Below, one piece after another: positions 44,548-53,994 of a DNA stretch of 64,000 nucleotides. This DNA comes from SLDF01 sp964537925 (GTDB lineage: Bacteria > Bacteroidota > Bacteroidia > Chitinophagales > Saprospiraceae): NCBI GenBank assembly GCA_964537925.1, contig CAZICV010000001.1, forward strand, positions 1,240,001-1,304,000, read 5' to 3'. The translations under genes were made by a program, and so were the position numbers. The notes under the pieces were generated by a model. It was not told the origin of the DNA, did no database searches, and saw nothing but the letters and a program-made list of their open reading frames with translations. How positions within the stretch are numbered: position 1 is the stretch's first letter; every line of letters begins with the position of its first letter.

Positions 44548-46932
44548 TCAGAAATCAATGATCACGCCAATGCCGGGCAGGATACGCCCTGTATCGCTCG
44601 GCAGGATCTGGGTCAGGTAATGACCCGGCATTGCCGGATCAATCAGCGGCTGCAATTGGTCGTCGCGCTGTACTGTCAGGTATGGTATCTGTGCTATGGG
44701 CGATCTGTACAGGTTCTGCACATCGGCAAATACGGTCATTGTCCACTTGCGGAAGTTGAATGTCTTGTCCACCCGCAGATCCATCTGGTGATAGAACGGC
44801 AGGTGTTCTGTATTGATCCGTGTGTAATCAAAAAGACCGCGCCGGTTGGCATCCCAGACATCCGTGCGCGAAGAAAGCGCAATGTCATAGGGCGTATACG
44901 GACTGCCGCCGGCCATGCTCCAGCGCAGTCCTATCTGCCAGCCTTTGCCGAATGTCCGGGTCGCCGACACTGTACCGAAATGGCGGTTGTCCCATGATGA
45001 AGAGTGCAGCTTTCCGTCGGGACCGGCAAACCTGCTCACCACATAAGAATAGGAAACCATCCAGAACCAATTGGCCCGCAGCTTTTGCCGCGCCTGGAAC
45101 TCAAGTCCGTAAGCCTGCCCTGTCGAACCGGCCAATGCCGGTTGATTGCCGATCACTACGTAATTGGCGTTGGCATTGGCATAGGAAATCCCGTCTGCAA
45201 GCAGGTACGGGTACCTGTCGTAATACTTGTAGAATCCCTCCAGCGATACTTTGTAACCCAACGCATTCATATGCTCGATACCAAGTACCGATTGGGTACT
45301 GCTGATATAGCGAAGCCGGTCCCTGTTGACCGCTATACCATCCTCGCGGTAGTTGAGCAACACATATGACGGCACCTGGTGATACAGACCGGCGCTCATG
45401 CTAGCTTTCCAACCGGGAAGAAACTGCCAGGAGACAGCCAGGCGGGGAGACAGCTGATCCAGCGGGTTCTGCATCTGGCTGGCATAACTGTTGCCATCTG
45501 CCCTCAGCCCGGCGAAAAGGTTCATCGCCCCGGACAACAACTGTTGTTCATAAGATATAAAACCACCGTAGCGCACGAAACCGAGTACGCCGCTGTATTG
45601 CAGGGTATCGATCACAGCATCCCGGCCTGTGTACAGGCTGTAGTTGTCGGTAGTATGATGACTGTGTTCGAGGGAGAGACCATATTCCCAGTTGGACTTG
45701 GTGCGGTATTCTCTTCGCTCGAGCCTGAATTTGGTTTCCGCCTCAGCGGAAGCATATTTCAGCAGGCGACCGCTTTCCTCCTCCACATTATCGCGGAACT
45801 TCTCCGCGTAGTTGTAAAAATAGTTGCGAGACAAAACCATGCGCGTCACCGATTGCCGGCCGTAGTATTTATACCGCGCCCCCAGCGTATACAGGTATTG
45901 CCGACCCTGGGGAATATAGCCCGTGTTGTATAGCAGTGATTCGGTCGGTTTGGCGCCGAGGTTGAGCGTGTACTTGTCATAAGCGCCCAATCCTACCAGG
46001 GTGAGTTCATGTTTGGGATTGAAGCGGATCACCTGTTTGTATTGTGCATCCGCATAAAACGGCAATACCGGGATCCCGATCGCCTTGAACATATGTTGAG
46101 AATATGACTCCCTGGCAGATAAGAGATAGGAAGATTTGCTACCCATCGGGCCTTCAACCTGGAAGCCGAAGTCCGTCACACCCAGTGTAAAATTGCCGCC
46201 AAAGCGATCCTTGCGGCCTTCGCGCTGTTGTATGTCCAGTACACTGCTCAGTGCATTGGGCCGGGCGGCCGGGAAAGCGCCTGTATGCAGGGTGGCTCCC
46301 TGCAGCATCCGCGAGTTGATCAGCCCGTTGGGGCCCCCGGTAGCTCCCTGTACGCTGAAGTGGTTGATCGCAGGTATCTCTATGTCGTCCAGGTAAAACT
46401 TGTTTTCCTGGGCAGCGCCTCCTCTCACGATCAGGTTGTACCCGAAAGAGACCTGCGGGGAAACGCCCGGCAATGTCTTCATAAACCGCGAGATATCGAG
46501 TACGGCCCCCGGCATGCGTTCCATTTCGTGCACCGAAAATCCATGTGCCGATACGGGGCTTTCGGCCGTCCGGCGAAAAGCTTCGGCAAGCACTTCGACA
46601 GCCTGCAGTTCGGTACGGCTCTCTTCCAGGAAAAACTCCAGGAACACCGGTTTGGCCGATATGGCCATGATCTCGTGTTTGGATAGCGCTCCGAATCCAG
46701 TATAGGCAGCTTGTACATTGTACAATCCCGGAGGAAGGACCAGGCGAAAGTAACCTGTGCTGTCGGTACGGGCGGCATATCCATGCTCCTGCACAGTCAC
46801 ATCGGCGTACGTGAGCGGCTCTTTGTCCCGCTCATTGAATACATAACCTTCTATCACCGCCTGCTGCGCAGCGACCCTGCCGTATGCCAGCAGAGCCAAA
46901 CATATAGCCCCCAGTATCAGCCTTGCGTTCAT
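44548..46932 (-). CDS. TonB-dependent outer-membrane receptor with CarboxypepD_reg-like domain
   Basis: A 794-residue receptor: signal peptide, a carboxypeptidase-regulatory-like beta sandwich (about 25-105, VIEGYVFNERDKEPLTYADV), a plug domain (about 115-225, with the MKTLPGVSP and NLIVRGGAAQENKFYLDDI motifs) and a beta barrel. The protein ends in GVIIDF with a terminal Phe, as usual for barrels. ATG 46932 is preferred over a GTG one codon before. It takes up an unknown ligand with TonB energy. No SusD-like partner is adjacent, so it is not a polysaccharide-utilisation pair. Confidence 0.92.
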   Translation of the reverse strand: MNARLILGAICLALLAYGRVAAQQAVIEGYVFNERDKEPLTYADVTVQEHGYAARTDSTGYFRLVLPPGLYNVQAAYTGFGALSKHEIMAISAKPVFLEFFLEESRTELQAVEVLAEAFRRTAESPVSAHGFSVHEMERMPGAVLDISRFMKTLPGVSPQVSFGYNLIVRGGAAQENKFYLDDIEIPAINHFSVQGATGGPNGLINSRMLQGATLHTGAFPAARPNALSSVLDIQQREGRKDRFGGNFTLGVTDFGFQVEGPMGSKSSYLLSARESYSQHMFKAIGIPVLPFYADAQYKQVIRFNPKHELTLVGLGAYDKYTLNLGAKPTESLLYNTGYIPQGRQYLYTLGARYKYYGRQSVTRMVLSRNYFYNYAEKFRDNVEEESGRLLKYASAEAETKFRLERREYRTKSNWEYGLSLEHSHHTTDNYSLYTGRDAVIDTLQYSGVLGFVRYGGFISYEQQLLSGAMNLFAGLRADGNSYASQMQNPLDQLSPRLAVSWQFLPGWKASMSAGLYHQVPSYVLLNYREDGIAVNRDRLRYISSTQSVLGIEHMNALGYKVSLEGFYKYYDRYPYLLADGISYANANANYVVIGNQPALAGSTGQAYGLEFQARQKLRANWFWMVSYSYVVSRFAGPDGKLHSSSWDNRHFGTVSATRTFGKGWQIGLRWSMAGGSPYTPYDIALSSRTDVWDANRRGLFDYTRINTEHLPFYHQMDLRVDKTFNFRKWTMTVFADVQNLYRSPIAQIPYLTVQRDDQLQPLIDPAMPGHYLTQILPSDTGRILPGIGVIIDF

Positions 46933-47116
46933 CACTTTCCTTTTGAGGCCATGAAATTACGCTGAAAGCCCGGGCGCAGCCGTGCCGGGTATTTATTTGT
47001 TAAGAAAATATTATTTCCGGGGTTTATACAAACGAAACTGCACCCGCAGGCTGTCTTACGGTGGTACAAAGGGGTTTAAAACCATTGTACGACTACCCCA
47101 TCAAATATTACATCCT

Positions 47117-47326
47117 ATGAAAACAAAACACTGGATCATTTCTGCCTGCGTCGGCGCAATGTTTCTCCTGGCATCCTGTGAGAAGAAAGCTGCGCCGCCC
47201 GCCGGGGATTGCGTCTGCACAAAGGAGTACGCTCCCGTATGTGGCGAAGACAACAAAACCTACGGCAACGCATGTGAAGCTGCCTGCGCCGGGGTAAGGG
47301 TCATCGACCAGGGTCCCTGCCGGTAG
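47117..47326 (+). CDS. Kazal-type protease inhibitor lipoprotein
   Basis: The 69-residue product from ATG 47117 is a lipoprotein: signal with lipobox LLASC (Cys about residue 17), then a single Kazal domain. The six cysteines lie in DCVCTKEYAPVCG, TYGNACEAACAG and QGPC, with the Kazal CGxDxxTYxNxC pattern. Kazal domains bind and block serine proteases. It would sit on the periplasmic face of a membrane or at the surface. A GC-rich hairpin follows. Confidence 0.85.
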   Translation: MKTKHWIISACVGAMFLLASCEKKAAPPAGDCVCTKEYAPVCGEDNKTYGNACEAACAGVRVIDQGPCR

Positions 47327-47328
47327 AC

Positions 47329-47358
47329 CGGGGCGGGGTTTGGCTACCGCCCGCCCCG
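47329..47358 (+). terminator. GC-rich hairpin after the Kazal gene
   Basis: CGGGGCGGG (47329-47337) pairs with CCCGCCCCG (47350-47358) over 9 bp with a 12-nt loop. It lies three bases after the stop but has no U-run, so it may be a weak terminator or an RNA end-stabiliser. Confidence 0.5.
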
Positions 47359-47488
47359 CCGCCGCCCTCTCATCCGGGCAAGAAAAACACCTGCAATGCC
47401 GTTAAAGAAATCTTATTCCCTGCTTCAACTGTTTAAAAATCAGTTTAAGAAGTGCAATATTGCAGGTTGGTAAATACTGCCTTTGGAT

Positions 47489-50400
47489 ATGGATACCTTC
47501 AAGAAAGATAACTATCAGCTGCTCATCGAAAACCTGGATGCTTTCATCCGCAAGTTTTACCTGAACAAGCTGATACGGGGCGGCTTGTATTTCGTAGGAT
47601 TTTCGGTCCTGCTTTTCCTGGCTTTCAACCTGCTTGAATACCGGTTTTACTTCGGTACGGGTGTTCGCAAGGTGATGTTTTTCACTTTCCTGGGCGTCTG
47701 CCTTGGCTCGCTCGGATACTGGGTACTGAGGCCTATGCTGCAGTATTTCCACCTGGGCAACATCATCTCGCATGAGCAGGCGGCCGGTATCATCGGGCGA
47801 TACTTCACCGATGTACAGGACAAACTGCTCAACATCCTGCAACTCCGCCAGCAATCTTTCAACGCTGTACAAAAGGAACTGATAGTAGCCAGTATCCAGC
47901 AGAAAAGCGAAGAGATCCGGCCGGTGCCCTTCACCGGCGCCATCGACCTGCGTCTCAACCGGCGCTATCTCCGGTATGCGCTGCCTCCTCTGCTGCTGTT
48001 GCTCGTCATCTTACTGGCAGCTCCCGGGCTGATATCCGACAGTACCCTGCGGATCATACAGAACGACCGCGAGTTTGAGCGGGCGGCTCCCTTCCGTTTC
48101 GTTGTGCTCAATGACAAACTGGAAGCGCTGCAGAATGAGGATTTCACCGTACAGCTGGTATTGGAAGGACAGACACTGGCCAGCGATGTCTCCATCCAGG
48201 TATTCGGCTACCAATACCTCATGAACAAAGTATCGGCCGATACTTTTACCTACACATTCAGAAACGTACACAAGGATACGCCCTTCAACTTCTACGCAGC
48301 CGGCTTCCAGTCCCGGAGTTTCACGATCGAACTGCTTAAAAAACCTGTGATCAACGGGTTCGAAGTAAGCCTGAAATACCCTGAATATACCGGTCGCAAG
48401 AACGAAACGCTGCAGAATATCGGAGACCTGAGCATACCAGCCGGCACACGGATAGACTGGAGCTTCCAGGCCGGTCAGACCTCTGGCATAGAACTCCGGC
48501 TCGAAGGCCATGAAAGCCTGGCGCCTGCCGAACGAAAGGGATCCGATCTCTTCGGCTTTTCGCACAGGGCGATGCAGTCAGGCAGGTATACACTCTACCT
48601 GTCCAATGAGTCCGTTCAGCGCGCAGACTCCTTCTCATACGGCCTGCACGTGATCCCGGATCTTTACCCGGGTATATCCGCAGAACAGTTTGCAGACAGC
48701 AACTCGACCGAAAACCTCCTCTATTTTGCCGGCGAGGCATCGGACGACTACGGTATACGATCTGTCCATTTCTACTACCGGGTACAGAAAGCAGACGGAA
48801 GACAAGGCGAACCAATCGCCGTAGCGGTCCAGTCAAAAGCAGGAAAGCAGACTGACTTCAGCTATGTGTGGGATCTGGCTCCGCTCAATCTTGAACCGGG
48901 GGATAAGCTTTCTTACTACTTCGAAGTACGGGACAACGACGCCGTCAACGGAAGCAAAGCTGCCCGCACCCAGATCTTCTACCTGGCCAAACCGACCGTA
49001 GAAGAGTACAAGGCTATGGCCGAGAAGAACAGTGAAGACATAAAGGAAACGCTCAGCAAAGCGATGAAAGAGTCCAGGAAAGTCCAGGAGGAGATAAGGT
49101 CGCTCCGCGAAAAGCTGCTGCAGCAAAAGGATATGGACTGGCAGAGAAAGAAAGAGCTGGAAAAGCTGCTCGAGCGGCAGAAGGAGCTGGAGAAGGCCAT
49201 AGAAGAAGCCAAAAAGAAGTTTGAAGAAAATAAGAAGAACGAAAAGGAATATCTCCCTGAGGATATCGCTAAGGAAGAGAAGCAGGAGAAGCTCGATCAG
49301 CTTTTCGAGAAGCTGGTTGATCCCGAGACACAGGAGTTGATGGACAAGATCCAGCAGTTGATGCAGGAACTCAAAAAGGAAGACGCCCTGCAGATGATGG
49401 ACAAGATGAACAACGAACAGAAGGAAAAAGAAATGGAGATGGACCGCCTGCTCGAACTGTTCAAAACGCTGGAAATGGAATACGAGCTAAAGCAGCAGGC
49501 TGATGCGCTGGAAAAACTGGCGGAAAAGCAGGAAGAACTCGCCAGGGAGACAGAGAAAGCAGGATCGGAAAAGAGCGAAGAGCTACAGAAAAAGCAGGAA
49601 GAGATCAATAAGGCATTCGAAGAGCTGCAGAAAAAAATGGAGCAACTGGGTGAAAAGAACAAAGAACTCGAGCGGCCTAAAGACCTGAAGAATGCAGAAG
49701 AAGGGATGAAGGATACCGAACCGGACCTGGAAAAGTCCCAACAGCAGCTGGAACAGAAACAGAACAACAAAGCCAGTCAGTCGCAGAAAAAGGCCGCCAA
49801 GAAGATGAAGGACACGGCTAAGAATATGAACGAATCAATGCAGTCGGGCGAGATGCAACAGATGGAGGAAGACATGGCAGCGCTGCGTCAGCTGCTGGAA
49901 AACATTGTCACCCTGTCATTTGACCAGGAAGACCTGATCAACCAGTTTGCGATGGTCAACTCCAGTTCTCCCTCTTATGTGAAACTGGTGCAGGAACAGA
50001 ACCGGATCAAAGACAACTTCACCATCGTCCAGGATAGCCTGCAGGCACTCAGCAAACGGGTATTCCAGTTGGAATCTTTCATCACGGAAAAGATCAACGA
50101 CATCAATGTCAACTTCAAGAGTTCGCTGCAAAAGCTGGAGGAGCGCAAGAAAACGGAGGCTTCGGAAAACCAGCAACACTCGATGAAGAACCTCAACGAC
50201 CTGGCGCTCATGCTCAGTGAGACGATGCAGCAGATGCAGAACAGTATGTCGCAGATGATGCCCGGCAACCAGATGTGCAACAACCCGGGACAGAATCCCG
50301 GCAGTAAGTCCAAGCCAATGGACAAGATCACGGAAGGACAAAAGTCCGTATCCGATGAAATGAAAAAGATGAAAGAAGGCCGGGAAAAAGGTGGGCAGAC

Positions 50401-50845
50401 ACCCAAGGACGGCGGTGGCGAGAGCAAAGAGTTTGCTGAGATCGCAGCCAGGCAGGCGGCTTTGCGCAGAGCAATGGAAGCGCTGCAGAAGGAAAAACAA
50501 CAGCAAGGTAAGGGCGACCCCAAACTCCAGGAGATCATCGACCAGATGAACCAGAATGAGATCGACCTCGTCAACAAAAAATTGACCAATGAAATGATCC
50601 GCCGTCAGCAGGATATCATAACCCGTCTGCTCGAAGCCGAAAAAGCCAGCCGCGAACAAGACTGGGATAACAAGCGCAAAGCGGAAAGACCTGAGATCGC
50701 AGAACGCAAACTGCCACCTTCCATGCAGGAGTATATCCGCAAACGGCAGGCAGAGACGGAGATGTTCAAGACCGTCGCACCATCCCTCAAACCGTATTAC
50801 AAGGAGCGGGTCGAAGAGTACTATCGAACCCTGAAAAGCAAATAG
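47489..50845 (+). CDS. DUF4175 membrane protein with long coiled coil
   Basis: The 1118-residue protein from ATG 47489 has three hydrophobic segments in the first 190 residues (GGLYFVGFSVLLFLAFNL, a second near 65 and LPPLLLLLVILLAAPG near 165). A beta-rich extracytoplasmic part follows to about 510, then a very long charged coiled coil (about 510-800, Glu/Lys/Gln-rich). A Met/Gly/Pro-rich stretch and a final helical part end it. The pattern fits the DUF4175 family, conserved in Bacteroidota; the function is unknown. A TTG two codons upstream is possible. A strong terminator lies at 50853-50880, so it is a single-gene unit. Confidence 0.8.
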   Translation: MDTFKKDNYQLLIENLDAFIRKFYLNKLIRGGLYFVGFSVLLFLAFNLLEYRFYFGTGVRKVMFFTFLGVCLGSLGYWVLRPMLQYFHLGNIISHEQAAGIIGRYFTDVQDKLLNILQLRQQSFNAVQKELIVASIQQKSEEIRPVPFTGAIDLRLNRRYLRYALPPLLLLLVILLAAPGLISDSTLRIIQNDREFERAAPFRFVVLNDKLEALQNEDFTVQLVLEGQTLASDVSIQVFGYQYLMNKVSADTFTYTFRNVHKDTPFNFYAAGFQSRSFTIELLKKPVINGFEVSLKYPEYTGRKNETLQNIGDLSIPAGTRIDWSFQAGQTSGIELRLEGHESLAPAERKGSDLFGFSHRAMQSGRYTLYLSNESVQRADSFSYGLHVIPDLYPGISAEQFADSNSTENLLYFAGEASDDYGIRSVHFYYRVQKADGRQGEPIAVAVQSKAGKQTDFSYVWDLAPLNLEPGDKLSYYFEVRDNDAVNGSKAARTQIFYLAKPTVEEYKAMAEKNSEDIKETLSKAMKESRKVQEEIRSLREKLLQQKDMDWQRKKELEKLLERQKELEKAIEEAKKKFEENKKNEKEYLPEDIAKEEKQEKLDQLFEKLVDPETQELMDKIQQLMQELKKEDALQMMDKMNNEQKEKEMEMDRLLELFKTLEMEYELKQQADALEKLAEKQEELARETEKAGSEKSEELQKKQEEINKAFEELQKKMEQLGEKNKELERPKDLKNAEEGMKDTEPDLEKSQQQLEQKQNNKASQSQKKAAKKMKDTAKNMNESMQSGEMQQMEEDMAALRQLLENIVTLSFDQEDLINQFAMVNSSSPSYVKLVQEQNRIKDNFTIVQDSLQALSKRVFQLESFITEKINDINVNFKSSLQKLEERKKTEASENQQHSMKNLNDLALMLSETMQQMQNSMSQMMPGNQMCNNPGQNPGSKSKPMDKITEGQKSVSDEMKKMKEGREKGGQTPKDGGGESKEFAEIAARQAALRRAMEALQKEKQQQGKGDPKLQEIIDQMNQNEIDLVNKKLTNEMIRRQQDIITRLLEAEKASREQDWDNKRKAERPEIAERKLPPSMQEYIRKRQAETEMFKTVAPSLKPYYKERVEEYYRTLKSK

Positions 50846-50852
50846 TCTTCTG

Positions 50853-50885
50853 CAAAAGAGCGCCGTGGAGCGCTCTTTTGTGTTT
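50853..50885 (+). terminator. Rho-independent terminator of the DUF4175 gene
   Basis: CAAAAGAGCGC (50853-50863) pairs with GCGCTCTTTTG (50870-50880), 11 bp with a 6-nt loop, followed by TGTTTTT. Confidence 0.88.
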
Positions 50886-51064
50886 TTGGCCAGATTTTTG
50901 CCATAAACACTTGACACCAATACGCAAATAGCAGTAAATTGAATAAGCGGACTTTGCTTGTCAAAGGAATTATTCTGTACTGCGATGGGTTTTGGATGAA
51001 GCACTTGCAGTGCATTTGTATGACAAATGGGGGCCTTCGGGTCACATATAATGTTAAATCTGTT

Positions 51065-51451
51065 ATGCTGACTATTGTATCCAAACCGGAGAGCATAGCC
51101 TCTCTGGAACAATTTGTGCAGGCTACACTGAAGAAATACGGGTTTCTTGAAGAAAAATATCCGCTCATCCTGATATCACTTACGGAAGCTGTCAACAATG
51201 CGATCATACACGGCAACGATCTGGATGAGCAAAAAGTAGTCACGATATCTCACTCCGTATCCGGCGATCTGCTCACATTCCATATCCGGGATGAGGGCAA
51301 GGGTTTCGATCCGGCCAAGATACCTGATCCTACGAATATGGATAATATAGACAAATGCGGTGGTCGCGGCGTGCTGATCATGCGCAACCTGGCCGACAAC
51401 CTCAATTACAGGGAAAACGGGTGCTGCCTGGAGATCAGTTTTCGCGTATGA
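51065..51451 (+). CDS. RsbW-like ATP-binding regulatory kinase (anti-sigma type)
   Basis: The 128-residue product from ATG 51065 has a GHKL fold: the N box SLTEAVNNAIIHGN (about residues 42-55), G1 DEGKGFDPAKIPDP (about 85-98) and G2 GGRGVLIM (about 106-113). It resembles RsbW/SpoIIAB kinases that hold a sigma factor or an antagonist protein. A longer start (TTG 50939) is possible but less likely. Its stop overlaps the ybeY start by four bases. No sigma or STAS gene is adjacent; the SpoIIE-type phosphatase 6 kb away is a possible partner. Confidence 0.82.
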   Translation: MLTIVSKPESIASLEQFVQATLKKYGFLEEKYPLILISLTEAVNNAIIHGNDLDEQKVVTISHSVSGDLLTFHIRDEGKGFDPAKIPDPTNMDNIDKCGGRGVLIMRNLADNLNYRENGCCLEISFRV

Positions 51452-51906
51452 AATTTGTACTGCCTGATGAGATGCTTGATGAGGGAGATATCCTCATCAG
51501 CTATGAGGATATCGAAACACAGCCGCTGGACGAAGAAAGAATTGCAGACTGGATTCGCAGGATCCTGTCCGGTGAATCCCTTAGCTGCGGCACGATACAT
51601 TATATCCTGTGCAGCGATGCTTACCTGCAGGAAATCAACTGGCAACACCTCAAGCACAAATCCCTGACGGATATCATTTCTTTCGAGTACAGCAAAGACC
51701 CTGTATCAGGTGATATATTCATCAGTACGGAACGCGTCGCAGAAAATGCCCGCATTTTCGGTGTATCACCTGACCAGGAGCTGCGAAGGGTCATGGCTCA
51801 CGGCGTACTGCATTTCTGCGGCTACAAAGACAAGTCACCCGATGACCAGGCGATGATGCGCTCAAGGGAAGACCAGTCCCTTGTTTTGTGGAACGAAATG
51901 GCATAG
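51448..51906 (+). CDS. ybeY: YbeY, rRNA maturation endoribonuclease
   Basis: The 152-residue protein from ATG 51448 has the zinc motif HGVLHFCGYKDKSPDDQAMM (H-x3-H-x5-D, about residues 115-125) and the DIISFEY element typical of YbeY. It is needed for 16S rRNA 3-prime maturation and ribosome quality control. The ATG overlaps the RsbW-like stop (ATGA). Confidence 0.94.
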   Translation: MKFVLPDEMLDEGDILISYEDIETQPLDEERIADWIRRILSGESLSCGTIHYILCSDAYLQEINWQHLKHKSLTDIISFEYSKDPVSGDIFISTERVAENARIFGVSPDQELRRVMAHGVLHFCGYKDKSPDDQAMMRSREDQSLVLWNEMA

Positions 51907-51951
51907 ATTGCGACCTCCTGTTATCTATCCGTACGAAGAAGTAACTTTTAT

Positions 51952-52734
51952 ATGCAACAGAAACTCCCCGGATGCAAGTACCGGGTCCCTACAGTGGTGA
52001 GTCCTTTTGAGACTTTCCCTGCAATAGCCCTTTCTCTTGATTTACCGGCCGGGTACTGGACGCTCCAGCCGGTGCAGGACAGAGAAGGGATAATATGGGA
52101 CAAGAAAAGCGGCCTGTCCGAAGAGAAGAAAAAACTGGCTGAGGCATTCACCAGGCAAATCGGACAGATGCAATCCGGAGGCATGGTCATTTCATGGCAG
52201 GATGCCAAGGGCTGTCTTGCATCGATCTCTGGCCACCCGCCAGGCGAGGCTCACCTGGCGGGGCTGATCACGGCACTCAACGACTGGTTCAAACACCCCC
52301 TCAGCAACGCTGAGCTGCTATCCTGGCTGGATGAAGCAACGGGGGCAGATACGGATGCCGGCATCGCCAGCCTGATCTACGGTGGAATGATACAGCGGGC
52401 CTTCGGACAGGTACAGCGCATCTTCCTTCCGAACGGTACCAATTGGTTATTGGAGAACAATAGCAGAGATATTGTTTCGAAGATCGATATCTCTGCGGCA
52501 GATCTCATAGCTATATTGCTTGCGCTCCATAGCGGTAATCATGACTTGCTTATAGAATCCCGCAAACATTATTCACCTGTGTCATCTCCTGGTGTTTTAA
52601 TGAGTACGTCACCTGCAGAGTTGCAGGGTATCCTGCTGCACCTGCTTTCTATTTCAGACCCGTCCCCGGAGTGGCTAAGCGGACAGCTTGTATGGTGCGG
52701 ATCAACGGGAATGGACGGTGTGAGACCTGTGTAG
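51952..52734 (+). CDS. Protein of unknown function, possibly GHMP-kinase-like
   Basis: A 260-residue protein that I do not recognise with confidence. No signal peptide or membrane segment is seen. The segment HLAGLITALNDWFKHPLSNA, then ELLSWLDEATGADTDAGIASLIYGG (about 103-147), resembles the helix after the P-loop of GHMP kinases, including the ALN and YGG residues. The glycine-rich ATP loop itself is missing (ISGHPPGEA instead of GLGSSAA). A divergent or inactive GHMP-fold protein is thus possible. It follows ybeY by 45 bp and may be in the same operon. The parS-like sites lie just after its stop. Confidence 0.55.
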   Translation: MQQKLPGCKYRVPTVVSPFETFPAIALSLDLPAGYWTLQPVQDREGIIWDKKSGLSEEKKKLAEAFTRQIGQMQSGGMVISWQDAKGCLASISGHPPGEAHLAGLITALNDWFKHPLSNAELLSWLDEATGADTDAGIASLIYGGMIQRAFGQVQRIFLPNGTNWLLENNSRDIVSKIDISAADLIAILLALHSGNHDLLIESRKHYSPVSSPGVLMSTSPAELQGILLHLLSISDPSPEWLSGQLVWCGSTGMDGVRPV

Positions 52735-52743
52735 TATTACCTA

Positions 52744-52759
52744 TGTTTCACGTGGAACG
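52744..52759. other. parS-like ParB binding site 1
   Basis: TGTTTCACGTGGAACG matches the parS consensus TGTTNCACGTGAAACA at nearly all positions and keeps the central CACGTG. It lies ten bases after the preceding stop. Confidence 0.82.
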
Positions 52760-52784
52760 TTATACCACTTGAATTAACAGGCAT

Positions 52785-52800
52785 TGTTTCACGTGGAACA
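52785..52800. other. parS-like ParB binding site 2
   Basis: TGTTTCACGTGGAACA is a near-perfect 16-bp palindrome and the closer match to parS of the two. It is 41 bp from site 1, in the same orientation. Pairs like this nucleate ParB loading near the origin. Confidence 0.85.
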
Positions 52801-53109
52801 TTGAACAACACGGCCATCCCTCAATCTATCATATATCCTAACCAACCTCTCAGAAACAAACCAACACATAATACTCAAGTCTCTCTATAATCAAATGCGC
52901 GTTGTCAAATATACCTCTGAACGAAAGCAGTCCTTAACCACCAACTGCTAAGTCAAATCCCTGTCATCAGTACAATTCTCCAAATCAACGGGCATGAATA
53001 ATCAGTCCTCTCTGTATCTCCCTCCCACAGGAACAAAAATCGCCTGAATCAACATACGGATACGGATCAACCTCATAAGCCCATAAATCGATAGTGCCCA
53101 AACTAACAC

Positions 53110-53147
53110 AAAAAAAAGATGACCGAAAGCGACAGCCTTCAGTCATC
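53110..53147 (-). terminator. Rho-independent terminator of the hydrolase gene
   Basis: Leftward, GATGAC (complement of 53142-53147) pairs with GTCATC (complement of 53118-53123), with inner GAA and GC pairs and two mismatches, and runs into eight T (A-run 53110-53117). It lies 70 bp past the stop. Confidence 0.8.
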
Positions 53148-53217
53148 CTCGTTATATCCTTAACCAAAAATTGTATGGCAGACGTATCAGTCCGTCCCTG
53201 ACAAATTCACAACTGTC

Positions 53218-53994
53218 TCAGGAAACAGTAGCCTGAGCGAACTCAGCCAGAAAACCCTCCAATATCTCATTGAAGCGATCAGGTCTCTCCATCATAGGCG
53301 CGTGACCACACTCATCGATGAAGAAAAGATTCGAATTCTCAATCAGCTCATTGAACTTCTCACCCACAAACGGCGGCGTGATGCTGTCCTGCTTGCCCCA
53401 TACGAGCAGCGTAGGCACATGTATATTATGCAGTTTGTCCCCCAGGTTATGACGCACAGCCGACTTGGCTGTTGCTATGATACGTATTGCACGATTGCGG
53501 TCATTGACCGTATTGTATATCTCGTCCACCAGTTCCTTCGTCGCAACAGCCGGATCATAGAAGGTCGATTCCGTCTTCTTACGTATGAACTCATAGTCTC
53601 CCCTCTTTGGAAAAGTAGAACCCATCGAGTCTTCAAATAGCCCCGAACTACCGGTCAACGTGACAGAAGCCACCTTGTCCTGGTTGGCCAGCGTATACAA
53701 CAGCGCTATATGTCCACCAAGCGAATTACCCAGGACATGCACCTTGTCATAACCCTTGTACGCTACAAAATCTTCTACGTGACGCACCAACCCGCTCACC
53801 GATACACTCAGTAAGGGCAGATCGTACATCGGCAGAATAGGTACGATCACATTGTACTTGTCCGAAAAATGCTCAATGATCCCTCCGAAATTGCTCAGTG
53901 CCCCAAACAAACCATGCAACAGCATGAGATTGTCGGGACCACCCTTCGACTCCATATATCTGAACTTGCCTTCTTCTATTACCTCTATGTCCAT
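53218..53994 (-). CDS. Alpha/beta hydrolase
   Basis: A 258-residue alpha/beta hydrolase with LLHGLFGALSNFGG (about 24-37), the nucleophile elbow GNSLGG (about 90-95, Ser) and the catalytic His in DECGHAPMMERPDRF near the end. It keeps a cytoplasmic character. The start at ATG 53994 (MDIEVIEEGKF) is favoured; a further 14 codons are open. Family members hydrolyse esters or C-C bonds (MhpC, dienoate type); the substrate is unknown. Confidence 0.82.
   Translation of the reverse strand: MDIEVIEEGKFRYMESKGGPDNLMLLHGLFGALSNFGGIIEHFSDKYNVIVPILPMYDLPLLSVSVSGLVRHVEDFVAYKGYDKVHVLGNSLGGHIALLYTLANQDKVASVTLTGSSGLFEDSMGSTFPKRGDYEFIRKKTESTFYDPAVATKELVDEIYNTVNDRNRAIRIIATAKSAVRHNLGDKLHNIHVPTLLVWGKQDSITPPFVGEKFNELIENSNLFFIDECGHAPMMERPDRFNEILEGFLAEFAQATVS

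Larger units (their letters stand above)
52735..53217. other. Intergenic region with parS pair; no gene seen
   Basis: About 480 bp, AT-rich after the parS pair. No frame with family resemblance is present; a short minus-strand frame at 52985-53167 lacks support. A terminator for the hydrolase gene lies at 53110-53147. No TTATNCACA DnaA box was found here. Confidence 0.6.

Noticed and set aside
47453..47464. Palindrome TGCAATATTGCA just before the DUF4175 gene
   Set aside because: A 12-bp palindrome alone is weak evidence; no other signal supports an operator.
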